A DNA stretch of 64,000 nucleotides from positions 2,480,001-2,544,000 of the forward strand of contig NW_025408672.1 of NCBI RefSeq assembly GCF_020360975.1. Reading direction: 5' to 3'. Made by a program: the position numbers and the translations under genes. Shown piece after piece: positions 36,641-48,054 of the stretch (positions within the stretch are counted from its first letter, which is position 1; every line of letters begins with the position of its first letter). Source of the stretch: Hirsutella rhossiliensis. Taxonomy: Eukaryota; Ascomycota; Sordariomycetes; Hypocreales; Ophiocordycipitaceae. A model generated the notes under the pieces. It did not search any database. It had not been told where the DNA came from and saw only the letters and a list, made by a program, of their open reading frames with translations.

Positions 36641-37170
36641 TATATTACACCCTCCCTACCTCTGGTAAGGGTGTCAGCATATTTTATTATCTTCGTTATA
36701 GCAAGGGCAGCCGGGGCTATAGATAACGGAGGTTGATACCTTTCTGCCTCGTATTGCTCGAATTCCTCAATGAAATTAGCAGGACTCTCGGCAGGATCGT
36801 GGTTGTGTTGCTGCCTATTAGGCTCGACGATCTAGGCGTTAGAGACTTGCTTAATCGTAAGTCTGACCCGGCATTAGCACATTTGAGTTAAAGTCTCACG
36901 GCGGGCCTTCTCTTCGATGCTATTTGCCTTCTAAGGCTTATACCCTAAGCCCCTAGTATAACGGAGTTTGACCCTCGTGATCTTGTCATCTAGCGTGCGG
37001 GACGGGACTTTTTCCTTAATTCGGTAGGCAAAGCCCTTATTAAGCCCGACGGCATTAACTACAGCAAGCGCGACTTACTAGGTCTCGAATTCGCGGCGGT
37101 ATAGTAGCTCTATTATAGTATTACGTAGGTAGTTCTTAGTATTAGCAATGCCCTTACTTTATAGTAAATC
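36640..37170 (-). pseudogene. MULE FAR1-like DNA-binding segment (left copy)
   Basis: Minus-strand frame: YRREFE, then VALAVVNAVGLNKGFAYRIKE, VKLRYTRGLG, ARRETLTQMC, VRLTIKQVSNA and QQHNHDPAESPANFIEEFEQ. The spacing of the Cys region and the HNH block fits the FAR1/FLYWCH-like zinc-binding region at the N-terminus of MULE transposases. Few RIP stops. The catalytic part would lie to the left but is not present. Reads outward from the inverted repeat; the right copy carries the same frame up to 49432. Confidence 0.5.
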
Positions 37171-37574
37171 TTATAAAGAGAGGATATAAGTAGGTATTAA
37201 TTATATTATATATAACCCTTTTAATACCTTCTTCTAGGCTCTCTATTAATACCCCCTTATTAGTTATATAGGTATATTCGCTTAGGCGGGGGCTTCCGTT
37301 AGTAGCCTTACTATTTACCTTTTAACCTCTATAGACGGCCTTATTCTTCTAGCTTCTATAGGTAGCCTTATTATTAGTAGTACCGAATACCCTTTATATA
37401 CGTCCCTTTCTATCTTACCTAACGGGGCCCTAAGCGGTATACCCTTTATAGTTACCTTAAACTTAATATCTTAGACGTACTTCGCGATAGTAAACGTGGT
37501 TTTTACGCGTTAATCTACTTAATAAACGGTATAGGTATATAGACCGATGTCTAGCTTACTAGCTATTAAGTTAC
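37052..37574 (-). repeat. Long inverted repeat, left arm, outer part
   Basis: Reverse complement of about 48905-49432. RIP load rises sharply to the right of about 37140. Ends at the GTTAC where copia entered; the rest of the arm is 45450-45722. Confidence 0.75.
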
Positions 37575-37842
37575 TATCGGCTAGTATAGGCACCGCTATT
37601 AATAGGTTACTTAAAGGATTAAGGGAGGGCCACCTAAAGGATTATTATAAGGCTATATATCGGGGACCTATAAAGACCTTATATATAGGGTTAGTTTAGT
37701 GCTTATATAAGTTACCTAAGGGCCCCTCTAACTATAGTATAAATAGGGCCCTATAGCCGATTCTTTCTAGCTAAATTATATATCTTTATCCTTTCTTATA
37801 CTGCCCCTACCTTATAAGTACTAGAATAATAGTCTATTAATA
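37575..37842 (+). repeat. copia 5' LTR
   Basis: 268 bp, TATCGGCTAG...TCTATTAATA, the RIPped form of TGTCGGCTAG...CCATCGACA seen in the solo LTR at 60152-60419. Confidence 0.85.
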
Positions 37843-37989
37843 GTTATAAGCCTATATATATAACTAGGGTATCTTTTACCTATCTTTACTAATTTTAAAG
37901 CTATTATTAAGCCCTTTTCGAGGCTAATTTCCTTTAGCCTTAGTATTAACGTAAGGACCTAGTTAAATTTAGGGGCTATATATAAATCC

Positions 37990-40900
37990 TATATAACTTA
38001 TATCCCTCGTTAAAAGAGGTAAAATCTATTATAATAATGCCCTCTACGTAAATAGGCAGGGAGGTATATATTACTAAACTTAGAGAAAGCCTCGATTAGA
38101 CCCCTTAGATTAAGGGAATTAAATCGTTAGCTAAAACATATAAAATATAGGACTATATTAACCTAGATAGGACCTTAGTACTTACGGAGCCCGTAGACCT
38201 TAGCTAGAGCGGCACTATTACAGCCCTTAAACTAAAGCCTACGAGGATAGCTTTCCTAGATAATAAAGCCGGGTTCGCACGGGCTAAGGAAGACTATAAT
38301 AAAAGGCTTTAGGAAGCTAAGGAGGAATTCCGCTACTAAGAAAAGATTAACCTTAAGGAGTATAACCGTTATAAGGCTAAAAAGAAAGCTATAATATAAA
38401 TCGAGGAGGTAATTAAGAATTTAATTAGTAAAGGGCTCTAAGGGGAGACCCTTATCTAATAGTCGGTAAGAGATAAGATTAAAGAGCTTAAGTAGAAGGT
38501 CCTCCCCTCTATCGAGGAAGAGAAGACCTTAATCGACGACCGTTATTAATAAATTATTAATATAAAAGGAAGCTAGGACTAAAAGGCATAGGCTAACTAG
38601 CTCGACTAAGTAATTATAGACTTAAGAGACCTAGGTATCTCTATAATTAATAATACGAGGATTCGTTAAGACTTCCTTAAATTAATCGAGGAATAGGATA
38701 TCGTATAGGCTACGATAGTTAGGGCTATTAACCTACTTCTTTAATATACTAGGCAACCGGAAATAGAGATCCGGATTATTATTATAGACTTTAAGAGAGA
38801 AGTCGGAATTAAGAAGAAGCTATAGTAGAAGACACCTATAATTAACTAGGCTAGTCCCCGAACATCTAATTAGGGATTAGGAAATAAGCAGCCGCGTAAA
38901 TACCTAGCTTATAATACTTATAATATAAAGAAGGATACCGACTAGTAGGAGTCTTACTAAAGCTTTAGGGCGATATTTAGTAAAGACCCCCCTAAGGGCT
39001 AGGTTCCTCGTATAAAATAGAAAGCCTCGATTAATAAGTAGCTTAAGGATAACTTAAAAGATAAGGAAAGGGCAATAGCCTAAAAACTAAGGTAAAATAG
39101 GGATAACGATATTACGGTCCTTAATAATAATAACCTAAATAAATAGGTTAACGCTATTTCTCGAGTATATAATACGTACTAGGGAGAAGAGCCCCTTAAA
39201 GATAAGGTTATCTACGATTTAAGGGCTAGCGTATATATATTTAACGATCTTAGGTAGTTTAAGGAGGATTCCTTTACCTAGGGATCTATAAAGGAAGTCT
39301 ACGCGGGCGAAAACTTACTTTATATTTAGGGGGTAGGATTAGCAACGATTTAGCTTAAACGAGGAGTTAAATTATACCTTAAAAATAGCTATTATATCCT
39401 AGAAATACCTATAAGCGTGTTCTCTACCTAATAAGGAATTCTTACGAAAATCTATTAAAACTAGATTACTAGCACGCTTTATTATAAGCCTATAGCTAAG
39501 CTCCTTATAAAGCTTAAAGACTTTAAGGACTAATATATAATCGTAAGCCTTAAAAAACTACCTTAAAATAGCGTCTTTATTATAAGCCGGAAGCTAAAGC
39601 TACTAATAAATAGTATAGCGGACCTATAGTATCGGCGCCTAGGTTACCTAGGATTAGGATCCCTTAAGAAGCCTATAATAAGTAGCCTAGGCACTAAAAT
39701 TAATAGTCTATCTAGATATAAATATAAGGTCTATACTACTAAGAAGGCCTAGAGGTAGGTATTACGTAAAGAGCTTACTTTCTAACTATAAGGGGCAGGA
39801 GCTTAATTTAGCTTTAACTTATACCTAAGACTAGTAGATAGATATAACGGTTTTAAGTATTACGCCCTCTTTATATATATAACGACCGGAATACGTTTCT
39901 ACTATATAATTAAGAAGAAACCTAAGGTTAAAGAGGCCTTTAAAAAGCTTATAATAATATTAAAGGCTAGGTATAGGATTAAGATAGTAATCCTTATAAT
40001 AGATAGGGAAAAGGCCCTTATAATAAATAAACTTTAGGACTACGTTAAAGGCCTAGGAGCGTAGTTCTTTATATTAGCTCTATTAACGCTTATATAAAAT
40101 AGCTACGCTAAGAGATCTAGAGCTATAGTTAAAAAGAAAGGCTAGGTTATAGCCCTTAACTCTAATATCCTTAATAACCTTTAGCTAGAGACCTACTATA
40201 TAGCGGTCTACCTATTAAACCTTACGCTATTTAAAGGGTATAATAAGAGCTAAAGAAGCCTATATAAGCGTTAGTAGACCTATATTTAGGATAATAACCC
40301 CCTATATACCTATATTAAGGAGATCCGTCCTAATATCTTATATCTATAGGTCTTTAGCTATATAGCCTATCTAATAATAACTAAGGCGCTAGAATATATA
40401 AAGTTATATAAGACTTAGTCTCCGCTATACTAATAAGCCTATATTAAGTATCTTATAGGCTATAAGTTAATATAGTAATACGTCGTATATATACTATTAC
40501 TTAGCTAGACTAAACTACTAGTCTTAGCGAATATTTAATTTAATAAATCTATAACGTATAACTTAAAAAGGGAAGATAACGTAGAAGTATTTTAGGTTTA
40601 TATATACGATCTTTTACGTTAAATAGCCGCTATAGACGTCCTTAATAAGGAAGACCCTAACGAGGTTAACCTATATAGATACTCCGATAAAGAGATAGAT
40701 AACGATATAACGCCTTATACTTTAAGAGTCTTAGAGGGCGCCGTATTAACCTAGAGTATAGGTAAGATAAAGAGGGCATCTTAGGTAATAGATACCTACC
40801 TATATATTTCTCCTCTTAGTATAGAGAAGGGAGTAATAGAAGAAACCCTAATACCTTCCCTATTATAAGGCGTTAGCCCTAATATAATACTATAATTAGT

Positions 40901-42620
40901 TACCTATAATAAGGACGATAATATAGAAGTAGATTTACCCTCCTAGAGCTCTATAACTATATAGGCTAAGGAGGCGCCTTATATCTTATTAGGGACGCTA
41001 ATTCGAGATAAATTAAATAAAGCCCCTCCTAAGCTAGGAGGTAAAGCGGTTATAGAGCTATAATTACTAGAGATTAGTTCGTTATCCCTTAGGGGTAACT
41101 AAGGATCTATATTAAAATAAGCACGGGGGTTAGCCCCTAAGCCTTAGAAGCGCCGTAAGGCGAAAGATATATCTTAGGGGGTAGACCCTAGTAATTTAAT
41201 TAAAGGAAAGAGGCTATACTAGCTAAAGAAGCCCTTTATTAATAATATTATCGCTATAGTATCTAAATATAAGCTTTATATAGACGATATACTAATAGCA
41301 CCTAATTCCTTTAACGCGGCGATAGCCTCGGACTATTTAGCTAAGTAGCGTTAAGCTATAGCTATAGAGATTAAGGACTAGGAAAAGCTCTATATATAGG
41401 TAAAGGCGTTAAAAAGAACCGTCGAAAAAGACGATTACTTCCTTATCCCGATAAAGTAGGTCTTTATATATAAGCTTAATCCCTAGGGGTATATAATACG
41501 GTTTAAAGCCCGCCTCGTAGTCTAAGGAGACTAGTAGCTAGAAGATAACGAGGATACCTATACGGCGACTCTCTACGCGAGGACCTTCCGCCTTATAATA
41601 GCCCTCTATTACTTCGAGGATCTTAAGACGGAGCAATATAATATAAAGACCGCCTTCTTATATAATAAGCTTAAGGAGCCGGTTTATTACTAGTTGCCGC
41701 TAGGCTTTTACGAGCTAGGACTCTACCTTAAGCTTCTAAAAGGACTTTATAAGTTACGAATTGCCCTAAGACTTTAGTATAAGGAGCTTATAGGATTCTT
41801 TATAAGGCTAGGCGCTTAATAGTTAGTAGAAGATACCTATATAATAGTCTATAAAGGGGTTATTATCTTCTTCTTTATAGATAATATTATTATAATATAC
41901 CTATTAGACTAGAAAGACGACTAAGAAGAAGTTTATAAGGCTATTATAAATAAATATACTATTAACTATATAGGTAAACTACGTTAGTTCCTTAGAATCG
42001 AGGTTATTAAGGATAGGGCCTAGAAAAAGCTATAGCTCTTATAGGCTTTATACCTCTCGAAAATAGCAAAGAAGTTCTATATCGTTAATAACGATCTAAC
42101 TATAGGGATACTATAGATTCCGCTTATAACTAAGGAAATTAGGCCTTATAAGAAGAATACTAGTAAGGAAGAGATATATTAATACCTCTTAATTATTAGC
42201 TCGATCTTATACCTAGCGATCTATATAAGACTAGATATAGCGTTCCTAATTAAAAAGCTTACTTAATTCGGCTATAATCTAGGCCTAAGGCACTATAGGG
42301 AGGTAAGAAGATACCTCGTATATCTTTATTATATAAGAGATCGCTATATATACTTCTTAGCTAATACTTCTATAAGGCGGTTCCTCTATATATTAGATTT
42401 ATTATTCGCTAAAGACTAAGAAACTAAGAAGTCTTCTTAGGGTTATATATTCCTCTTCCTTAGTAGCCCCGTTAATTAAAAGGCTATTAAATAAGCTATA
42501 GTTACGACCTTATCTATAAAGGCTAAATTACTTACTCTATTAAGTATAGCTAAGGAGTAAATATAGTTTAGCCGGTTAATTAAAGAGCTTAAAATCTAAG
42601 TTAAAGGTACTAATAAACTT
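37990..42620 (+). pseudogene. copia gag-pol polyprotein, RIPped, main part
   Basis: Read through TAA/TAG codons. Zinc-knuckle region near 38910 (YNTYNIKKDTDQQES, Cys/His RIPped). Protease VIYDLRASVYIFNDL at about 39210 (from D-S-G-A). Integrase DRYNGFKYYALFI...ILIIDREKAL...QNSYAKRSRAI at 39830-40120. RT from about 41480: KTAFLYNKLKEPVYYQLPLG, LKGLYKLRIALRLWY and FVDNIIIIYLLD at about 41870 (YVDD box). RNase H from about 42300 with DQETKKSSQGYIFL. These are all diagnostic of Ty1/copia. It continues at 44510-45060 after the nested element. Confidence 0.75.
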
Positions 42621-42631
42621 TAGTATAATAA

Positions 42632-42808
42632 TATAAGGGCTTTTACCCTATATAGGCCTAGACTAGGGTCTAGGCTAAGTCTATATATAAGCGGCCTCCG
42701 CGCCTATATAGGCTAGGCCTATACTTCTCTTCCTTTTCCCCCTTATAGATTATTAACCTTCTTTTAATAGACCGTACCTAAGCCTATACCTCTACCTACT
42801 CTATAATA
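42632..42808 (+). repeat. LTR of gag-only element, left
   Basis: 177 bp; contains two palindromic parts around CTAGACTAGGGTCTAG (42659-42674). Confidence 0.8.
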
Positions 42809-42899
42809 GTATAATCTACCCTTTATTTTACCCTCTTTATATCCCCGTATATAGAATAGCTATTTTTAGCTGCCTTTAAAGCTAACGTTTAATTACCTA

Positions 42900-44200
42900 G
42901 TCTAGTTAAACCGCCCGCGCCGGTATATACGTACGCGAAATATCTATACTCCTATAGTTATAAAATTAAGGCGAACGTAATACTTAGTTCGCCTAGGCAA
43001 TTAAGAGCCTCTTATAATAGTAGGGCTCCGCACGACTAAGAGCGGTACTACTATACCTTAGTAAGTTCGACGGCTCCTCTATAGAGCTCGAGCCATAGCT
43101 ACTTTATATAGAAGTAAAGCTCCGTACTAATAGCGCTATAATAAGGGATATCTACGCTTAATTTAACTATCTTTACGCGAGCCTATCCCTATACCTATAA
43201 AGGTATTTCTTACTATTTACGCGTACTAGTATAAATAGACTAGCCGACCTCCTCGCAAAGCTCTATACTAATTACGGTAAACCTAACGTAGCTAAGTTAG
43301 TAGGCTAGGAGCTTATAACGCTTTATTAGAAGCGGAGTAAAGCTATTCCGGCCTACCTTATATAGTTTAAAGAGGTGCTTTATCGAGTAGACGTATATAG
43401 CTAGCCCGACGCGGTAAAGTATAATTACCTTATTACGAGCTTAAATTTAGATTAGCGCACTTATCTAAGCGAAAGGTCTATATTACTAGATATATATACC
43501 GATCTCGTCCGCCTTCTTCGCAAGCTTAGTAGTAATAAGTTTCTTTTTTTATCTTCTTCTATAATATAAAAAGAGGATAACGCTAGTAATACTATAGATA
43601 TCTCTATCTCTGCCTTAAGGACTAAGGATAGAAAGAGGTAGCGATAGGAGGGTCGCTATATAGGCTACGGTAGTAAATCCTATTAGTTTTTAAAGTACCC
43701 GCGCCGGGAGGCGCGGTTAAACGTACTCTAAGTAATAGAGGGGCGCACGCGCTAGGATAGAAAGGAGGTTAGGTTTAACGATAGCAACTCTAGCGATAAG
43801 TAATCTTAGTAACGCCTTTACGGGCTTCGTCGGCGTCCCCTCGCGTACGGTAGTAGCTACTATATAGACGGGATATATACCTATAGCGACTAAAACGGCG
43901 GCTAAGATATAGGAAGGCCGCTAATATAATATAACTATAGCGAAAGGGAGTGCCCGTATAGCCCTATACGGGAGGGAGCGGAGCCTTATATATTAGAGTA
44001 CCGTCCCCTATATTGCGGTACTAGGAGCTACTACCGTGCGCCGATATAGGGGGGGCGGGATACTATAAGCTTACCGAAGCTAGCTATACGCCGTTCTACG
44101 TGCCTCTGCTCCTTAGCTAGAAGTACTAAAGCCCGACTCCTAGGGCGCGGCCCCTACTAATAATATAGTCTATCTAAGAAGCTCGCTTAGGAGGGTATTA
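42900..44200 (+). pseudogene. gag-like ORF of the gag-only element
   Basis: The frame includes KAIPAYLI, FKEVLYRVDVY and KYNYLITSLNLD, LSERSILLDIYTDLVRLLRKL (capsid-like helices at about 43330-43540). Near 43655 comes YIGYGSKSYQFLKY, which is the C-x2-C-x4-H-x4-C zinc knuckle with Cys/His codons RIPped to Tyr. After it an Arg-rich tail. This is the layout of a retrotransposon gag ending in a nucleocapsid knuckle. Confidence 0.6.
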
Positions 44201-44327
44201 TACGTTATTTACTAACGTTTTTTCCGCGACTAGGCGTACGTAGTCCGCGCGAGGGTTCCGTCCCCCTAGGCGCGGTATCGGGTATTATTTAGAGGCGCGC
44301 CTCTTTAAAAGCTAGGTAGGGGTATAA

Positions 44328-44504
44328 TATAAGGGCTTTTGCCCTATATAGGCCTAGACTATAGTCTAGGCTAAGTCTATATATAAGCGGCCTCCGCGCT
44401 TATATAGGCTAGGCCCGTACTTCTCTTTCTTTTCCCCCTTATAGATTATTAACCTTCTTTTAACGGACCGTACCTAAGCCTACGCCTTTACTTACTCCGT
44501 AATA
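44328..44504 (+). repeat. LTR of gag-only element, right
   Basis: 177 bp, same ends as the left LTR; less RIPped at several CG-flanking sites. Confidence 0.8.
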
Positions 44505-44509
44505 AATAA

Positions 44510-45181
44510 CCTCTAAACTATAAGACTACTAACTAAATTAAGTGCCTAGCTTAAAATAAGTCTTAAGTACGTTAATATATATAGGTACTAGCTCTAATAG
44601 GAGGTTTAGGACGAAAAGATCTATATTAAATAGATTAAGTCTATAGATAACCTAGCTAATAGGATAATAAAAGCGCTATATTAATAAAAGCATAACCTCT
44701 TTATTAAATAGCTGGGAATAAAGGGGCGCCCTATCCCCTTAAATATACCTCTCGCCGGTAATAATCTTTAGGAATAGCGTATAGCGCTAACCTAATAATT
44801 ACTAGATCCTCTTAAAAGCTTATTAGAAGATAAATTAAGATCTAGGGGGTAACGTATATATATACTATAGGGTACTAGTAAAGCTATTATAGTTAATCTC
44901 TATAATACTAAGAGTATACTCTTATATATTTAAGATAGCCTTACTAATTACTATTTAATTAGAAAACTAAGTATATTAATTAGACCTTATAGACTTAAGA
45001 GAATATAGGGTCTAAGCTATTTTACTATTTAAGCTAATTTTGCCTTTATTATATAGTCTTAATACTATATATCGCGATTATTATAGCATTTTAATATAAT
45101 AAAGAGCCTTATTTAATTTATTTAATTAAAAATACCTCTTTAATTTACCTATAGCCTAGATAGCCTACGGTAAAGGGGGTA
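44510..45181 (+). pseudogene. copia pol, C-terminal RNase H part and 3' end
   Basis: Continues from 42620: KLSAQLKISLKYVNIYRYQL, then IKSIDNLANRI, matching the copia RNase H end (K-H-I-D-x-x-x-H-x-x-R ... DNxAD..TK). It ends with LTR-proximal sequence and the polypurine tract at 45169-45181. Confidence 0.7.
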
Positions 45182-45449
45182 TATTAGCTAGTATAGGCAC
45201 CGCTATTAGTAGGTTACTTAAAGGATTAAGGGAGGGCTACCTAAAGGATTATTATAAGGCTATATATTAAGGACCTATAAAGACCTTATATATAGGGTTA
45301 GTTTAGTACCTATATAAGTTACTTAAGGGCCCCTCTAACTATAGTATAAATAGGGCCTTATAGCCGATTCTTTCTAGCTAGATTATATATCTTTATCCTT
45401 TCTTATACTACCCCTACCTTATAAGTACTAGAATAATAGTCTATTAATA
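45182..45449 (+). repeat. copia 3' LTR
   Basis: 268 bp, TATTAGCTAG...CTATTAATA, followed by GTTAC. Confidence 0.85.
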
Positions 45450-45722
45450 GTTACCTTAGTAAAGCTTAAGCTATTAGTTATAACTACGCTACTAAAGCGG
45501 ACTATACTTAATCGGTAAGTTATATACGCTCCTCGACTAAATAAGTAGTCTAAGTAACGTAACTTTAACCTAAAACGGTTAGACTCCTTTTAAAATAGCC
45601 TAAGTATTGCTAAGGTAACTATTAAGTAGGGAAAACGATAGTATAGTAACGCCCTTATTATATAACCGTCTAAGCCACGACTTAGGGGCATTCTATTAAA
45701 ATGCGGGGGCATTTTAACAACT
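45450..45722 (-). repeat. Long inverted repeat, left arm, inner part
   Basis: Reverse complement of 48626-48905. The inner end reads GGGAGTTGTTAAAATGCCCC on the minus strand, the same string that starts the right arm. Heavily RIPped except the last ~60 bp. Confidence 0.75.
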
Positions 45723-45745
45723 CCCCTCATAAAGTGGCGATATTA

Positions 45746-45788
45746 CTACGCAACCGCTGTTGCCTGCCAGGCAACAGCTAATGCGTAG
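45746..45788. repeat. Strong two-step hairpin beside the left arm
   Basis: Inner stem GCTGTTGCCTG-C-CAGGCAACAGC (11 bp, 1-nt loop, 45756-45778), outer stem CTACGCA/TGCGTAG (7 bp). It lies 24 bp inside the arm edge. Confidence 0.8.
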
Positions 45789-45807
45789 GCAGGCAACAAG
45801 CCTTTTA

Positions 45808-46041
45808 TTTATATATAAAGAGCTGCACAATTCCCTATAGCTCATTCACTCACTTCTTATTCTTTAGATAATTCTCATCAACTGACTGATGCCATTCAGG
45901 TCGCTTTGCACAGCCGCTGTCGTGCCAGGTGTGGGCCGTAACTGTCTGACAAGCAGTGTACTGCGGGGCAGGATATCTATGCCGCTAACCTATTTCGACA
46001 CTTGGTTGCCGGATTTTGGGGTTTTGCAACAGTCACCCCTA
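45808..46041 (+). other. TATA-like box and short ORF, possible truncated gene start
   Basis: TATATATAAAG (about 45810) is followed by a pyrimidine-rich leader and an ATG at 45889 that opens 50 codons (MPFRSLCTAAVVPG...) to a TAG at about 46039. The SINE begins about 40 bp on. The arrangement resembles a fungal core promoter with 5' leader, but the peptide is not recognised and could be chance. Confidence 0.2.
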
Positions 46042-46077
46042 TAGCCTGCCGTAGGCAAGGGGCATAAATAGGAGCAT

Positions 46078-46366
46078 ACTGTCGCGAAGACCATTGCGCC
46101 ACGCAGGCAAAAGTGGAACGCGCGCTCTAACAGGTGCGCTGTCAATTGACGTACATGTCTTTCTTTCCAACACACCCCCTCAGGGATGCCGGGCCATACC
46201 CGGGATGCCTGGACCAACTGCCAAGTCACCCCCTTTAAACGACCAACGTAGGCGCTGGCGGGATTCGAACCACAGGCCCACTCGAGTGTGTCGCGCGCGC
46301 AGTCTAACCGGAAGTTGCAGGGGTGGTGTGCCATCCCCTCCCGGGCTCATAACTCTCGCGAAGAGG
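46078..46366 (-). mobile_element. tRNA-derived SINE, copy 2, un-RIPped
   Basis: On the minus strand it has a clean B box GGTTCGAATCC (near 46266) inside TGTGGTTCGAATCCCGCCAG. GTTAGACTGCGCGCGC lies upstream of that. The module GCCTGCGTGGCGCAATGGTC (A-box-like) is at its 3' end (46081-46108). GAGTTATGAGCCCGGGAGG is shared with copies 1 and 3. This is the least mutated copy. The overlapping ORFs here are repeat-derived. Confidence 0.6.
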
Positions 46367-46467
46367 GGGTGCAAGTGATGAATAGATTATGTTTCTTGTC
46401 CTTAGATTCTTCTTCCTCTCTAACAAAAAGTGACTTCTTATAGTTCTGTCACCTGTGGCTGCCTTCT

Positions 46468-46514
46468 GGTGGCGATGTCGCCACCTAGGCCGCCTAGATG
46501 ACGTTGTCATCTAG
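46468..46514. repeat. Two adjacent perfect hairpins
   Basis: GGTGGCGA-TG-TCGCCACC (46468-46485) and CTAGATGAC-GTT-GTCATCTAG (46494-46514), separated by 8 bp, followed by GGTTCGATACC (46518-46528), which resembles a pol III B box. Confidence 0.6.
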
Positions 46515-47042
46515 AAGGTTCGATACCACCGCTTAACAACAACATTATTCATCCTTCTCAGTCACCTTTGCTAGAGTCAGCCCGACTAGGTAACCTCCGG
46601 ACCTAGATCGTTAACCCGTTTTCACGACACATGCACCCCGACCTACTCTACTGTTCCCATTGCCCCCTTTATTCCCTCTGCCCTGCTCTCTTCGTGAGAC
46701 AAGGCGCCTGTGAGTGCAGCTCTTCACACCACCTTTGAAATCAACCATCTTCAGAACGGGGTGACTTACAAGGTCAGGAATTTCACCTGGTATCTGTCAT
46801 TCAGTGTGGTTCAATATGGTACAAGGTACAACTGTATATGTCTCTTGGTTATTCCGAAATTGTTTATATAAGGAGTCCGCTCCCCTCTATCGTCCAGCTT
46901 TTAGAATCATCACTTCCAACACATTCAAGCAATACAACAATTCCAACAAAGATCCTGCCTTATACTCTGAAGCCTTGGCTTTAAGATCCCGTTTATATTT
47001 CCTAAAATTCCGCTGCTGCGTATGACCTTATTCAACCACAAT

Positions 47043-47315
47043 ATGCTCAAACTCGGTTATATGTTTGTCCTTCTCGCAACTGCACAAGCGGCACCATACT
47101 TCGTCTTCTTTTGCTTTCCAGGCGCTTGGTTTACCGCACAAGTCGTGCGATGTCAACAAGCTGGATGTCGGAGGGTTACAGGTGGTGTGCCAGGTAACCC
47201 ACACCTGGACGTGGTGCACTTTACGGCGCTTCAACAAGGGAGTATAATGTGTGGCGAATGTCCCTCTTTGCCTGTGATGGACCAAAATGGCTGTGCTAGT
47301 ATAGATTTTCCTTAA
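47043..47315 (+). CDS. Candidate small secreted cysteine-containing protein
   Basis: The ATG at 47043 gives a 90-residue protein; an in-frame ATG 21 bp upstream (47022) would add seven residues. I prefer 47043 because it begins with a typical signal peptide: Lys at position 3, hydrophobic core YMFVLLATA and a plausible AQA-AP cleavage. The mature part would be about 73 residues with six Cys (FFC, RCQQAGC, MCGEC, NGC). No family is recognised. Short length, signal peptide, even Cys number and location inside a RIPped repeat block are typical of candidate effectors, but also of chance ORFs. The other strand and frame also hold ORFs of similar size. No promoter was identified, and a fungal gene could contain introns I cannot see. 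Confidence 0.35.
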   Translation: MLKLGYMFVLLATAQAAPYFVFFCFPGAWFTAQVVRCQQAGCRRVTGGVPGNPHLDVVHFTALQQGSIMCGECPSLPVMDQNGCASIDFP

Positions 47316-47375
47316 AACATATGGACAACATCTAACCTTAGACGGGTTATATGCTTTGAGGAACGAAAGGTGTCA

Positions 47376-47445
47376 AGATCAGGACGCTCATTCACTGTGC
47401 TGCCTAACAGGCAGCAAGCAGTTCGTAATGCCAAATTAGTGATGG
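47376..47445. repeat. Hairpin module, copy 2, un-RIPped
   Basis: TGCTGCCT-AAC-AGGCAGCA (47398-47416) is a perfect 8-bp stem with 3-nt loop. The shared sequence runs from about AAGATCAGGACGCTC to TTAGTGATGG. It is the un-RIPped version of the modules at 6499 and 53079. Confidence 0.6.
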
Positions 47446-47645
47446 ATTCTGTCGCATTCAGGATACGTATAATGAAATGCGCGGTTGATAAGCGATGTCA
47501 TCGAACTTTCTAGATAACATTACAAAAGCACCCTGGGTGGCAAGTGGCAAATTCATTATTCGCTGTGAAAGGCTGGCCCGGAGTTTATTCAACAAGCAGG
47601 TGCCTAGATGTTGTCTATCTAGAGCTAAGGAGGAAAAGAAGCTGA

Positions 47646-47666
47646 ACTCGAGGCGTAGCCTCGAGT
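47646..47666. repeat. Perfect 9-bp-stem hairpin
   Basis: ACTCGAGGC-GTA-GCCTCGAGT. Confidence 0.7.
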
Positions 47667-48054
47667 GCGAGCTTATATTGCCCTTCTCGGAATGTTCTCG
47701 CAGCTTCTGGGTCCGCGGAGCGGGGCCGGTGTTGCCACCGGAGCACGACCCACCGGACCCGGTACAACCGGGTCCACCAGCCGGGCACAGCCCGTGACAT
47801 TCGCCACCGCAAGGCAGTCACATTCCCTCAGGACTATAAGAAGACAGAACTTCCCATATTCATTTTTAGAGAGACGACAATGAACAGATTGACTCTTACC
47901 TTCCATTTTTACCCCTGCGAGAGTTATGAGCCCGGTTGGCCCTTAGCTGCGCCATCGGATTCTCTTGCACCTACCGTTAGCATCGTTCGAACCAAGTACC
48001 GCGACAACTTCCAAGCGTAAAAGAATAACCACAGCGGATGCCACTTGGCAACTG

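Larger units (their letters stand above)
42632..44504 (+). mobile_element. Short gag-only LTR retrotransposon nested in copia
   Basis: 1873 bp with 177-bp LTRs (TATAAGGGCT...GTAATA) and an exact AATAA duplication (42627-42631, 44505-44509). The interior holds one gag-like ORF and no protease, RT or integrase. It is thus non-autonomous (TRIM/gag-only type). GGTAGGGG beside the right LTR is the likely polypurine tract. It splits the copia RNase H region. Confidence 0.8.
37575..45449 (+). mobile_element. Ty1/copia element, full length, RIPped
   Basis: 7875 bp including a nested element at 42632-44504. The two 268-bp LTRs are flanked by GTTAC on both sides (37570-37574, 45450-45454); the right arm of the inverted repeat holds the uninterrupted site with one GTTAC. 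Domain order is copia: gag, protease (39210), integrase (about 39830-40450), RT (about 41480-41900), RNase H (about 42360-45040). A polypurine tract GGTAAAGGGGGTA abuts the right LTR. An un-RIPped solo LTR of the same family is at 60152-60419. Confidence 0.85.

Noticed and set aside
46266..46366. Canonical tRNA gene
   Set aside because: A good B box is present, but no 7-bp acceptor stem pairs and the unit recurs as a dispersed repeat.
46090..46378. Several ORFs of 64-114 codons on both strands
   Set aside because: They overlap the SINE and reflect its GC-rich composition; no protein family signal.
47495..47906. Overlapping ORFs of 68-100 codons in four frames
   Set aside because: GC-rich palindromic area; none shows a recognisable motif or signal peptide.
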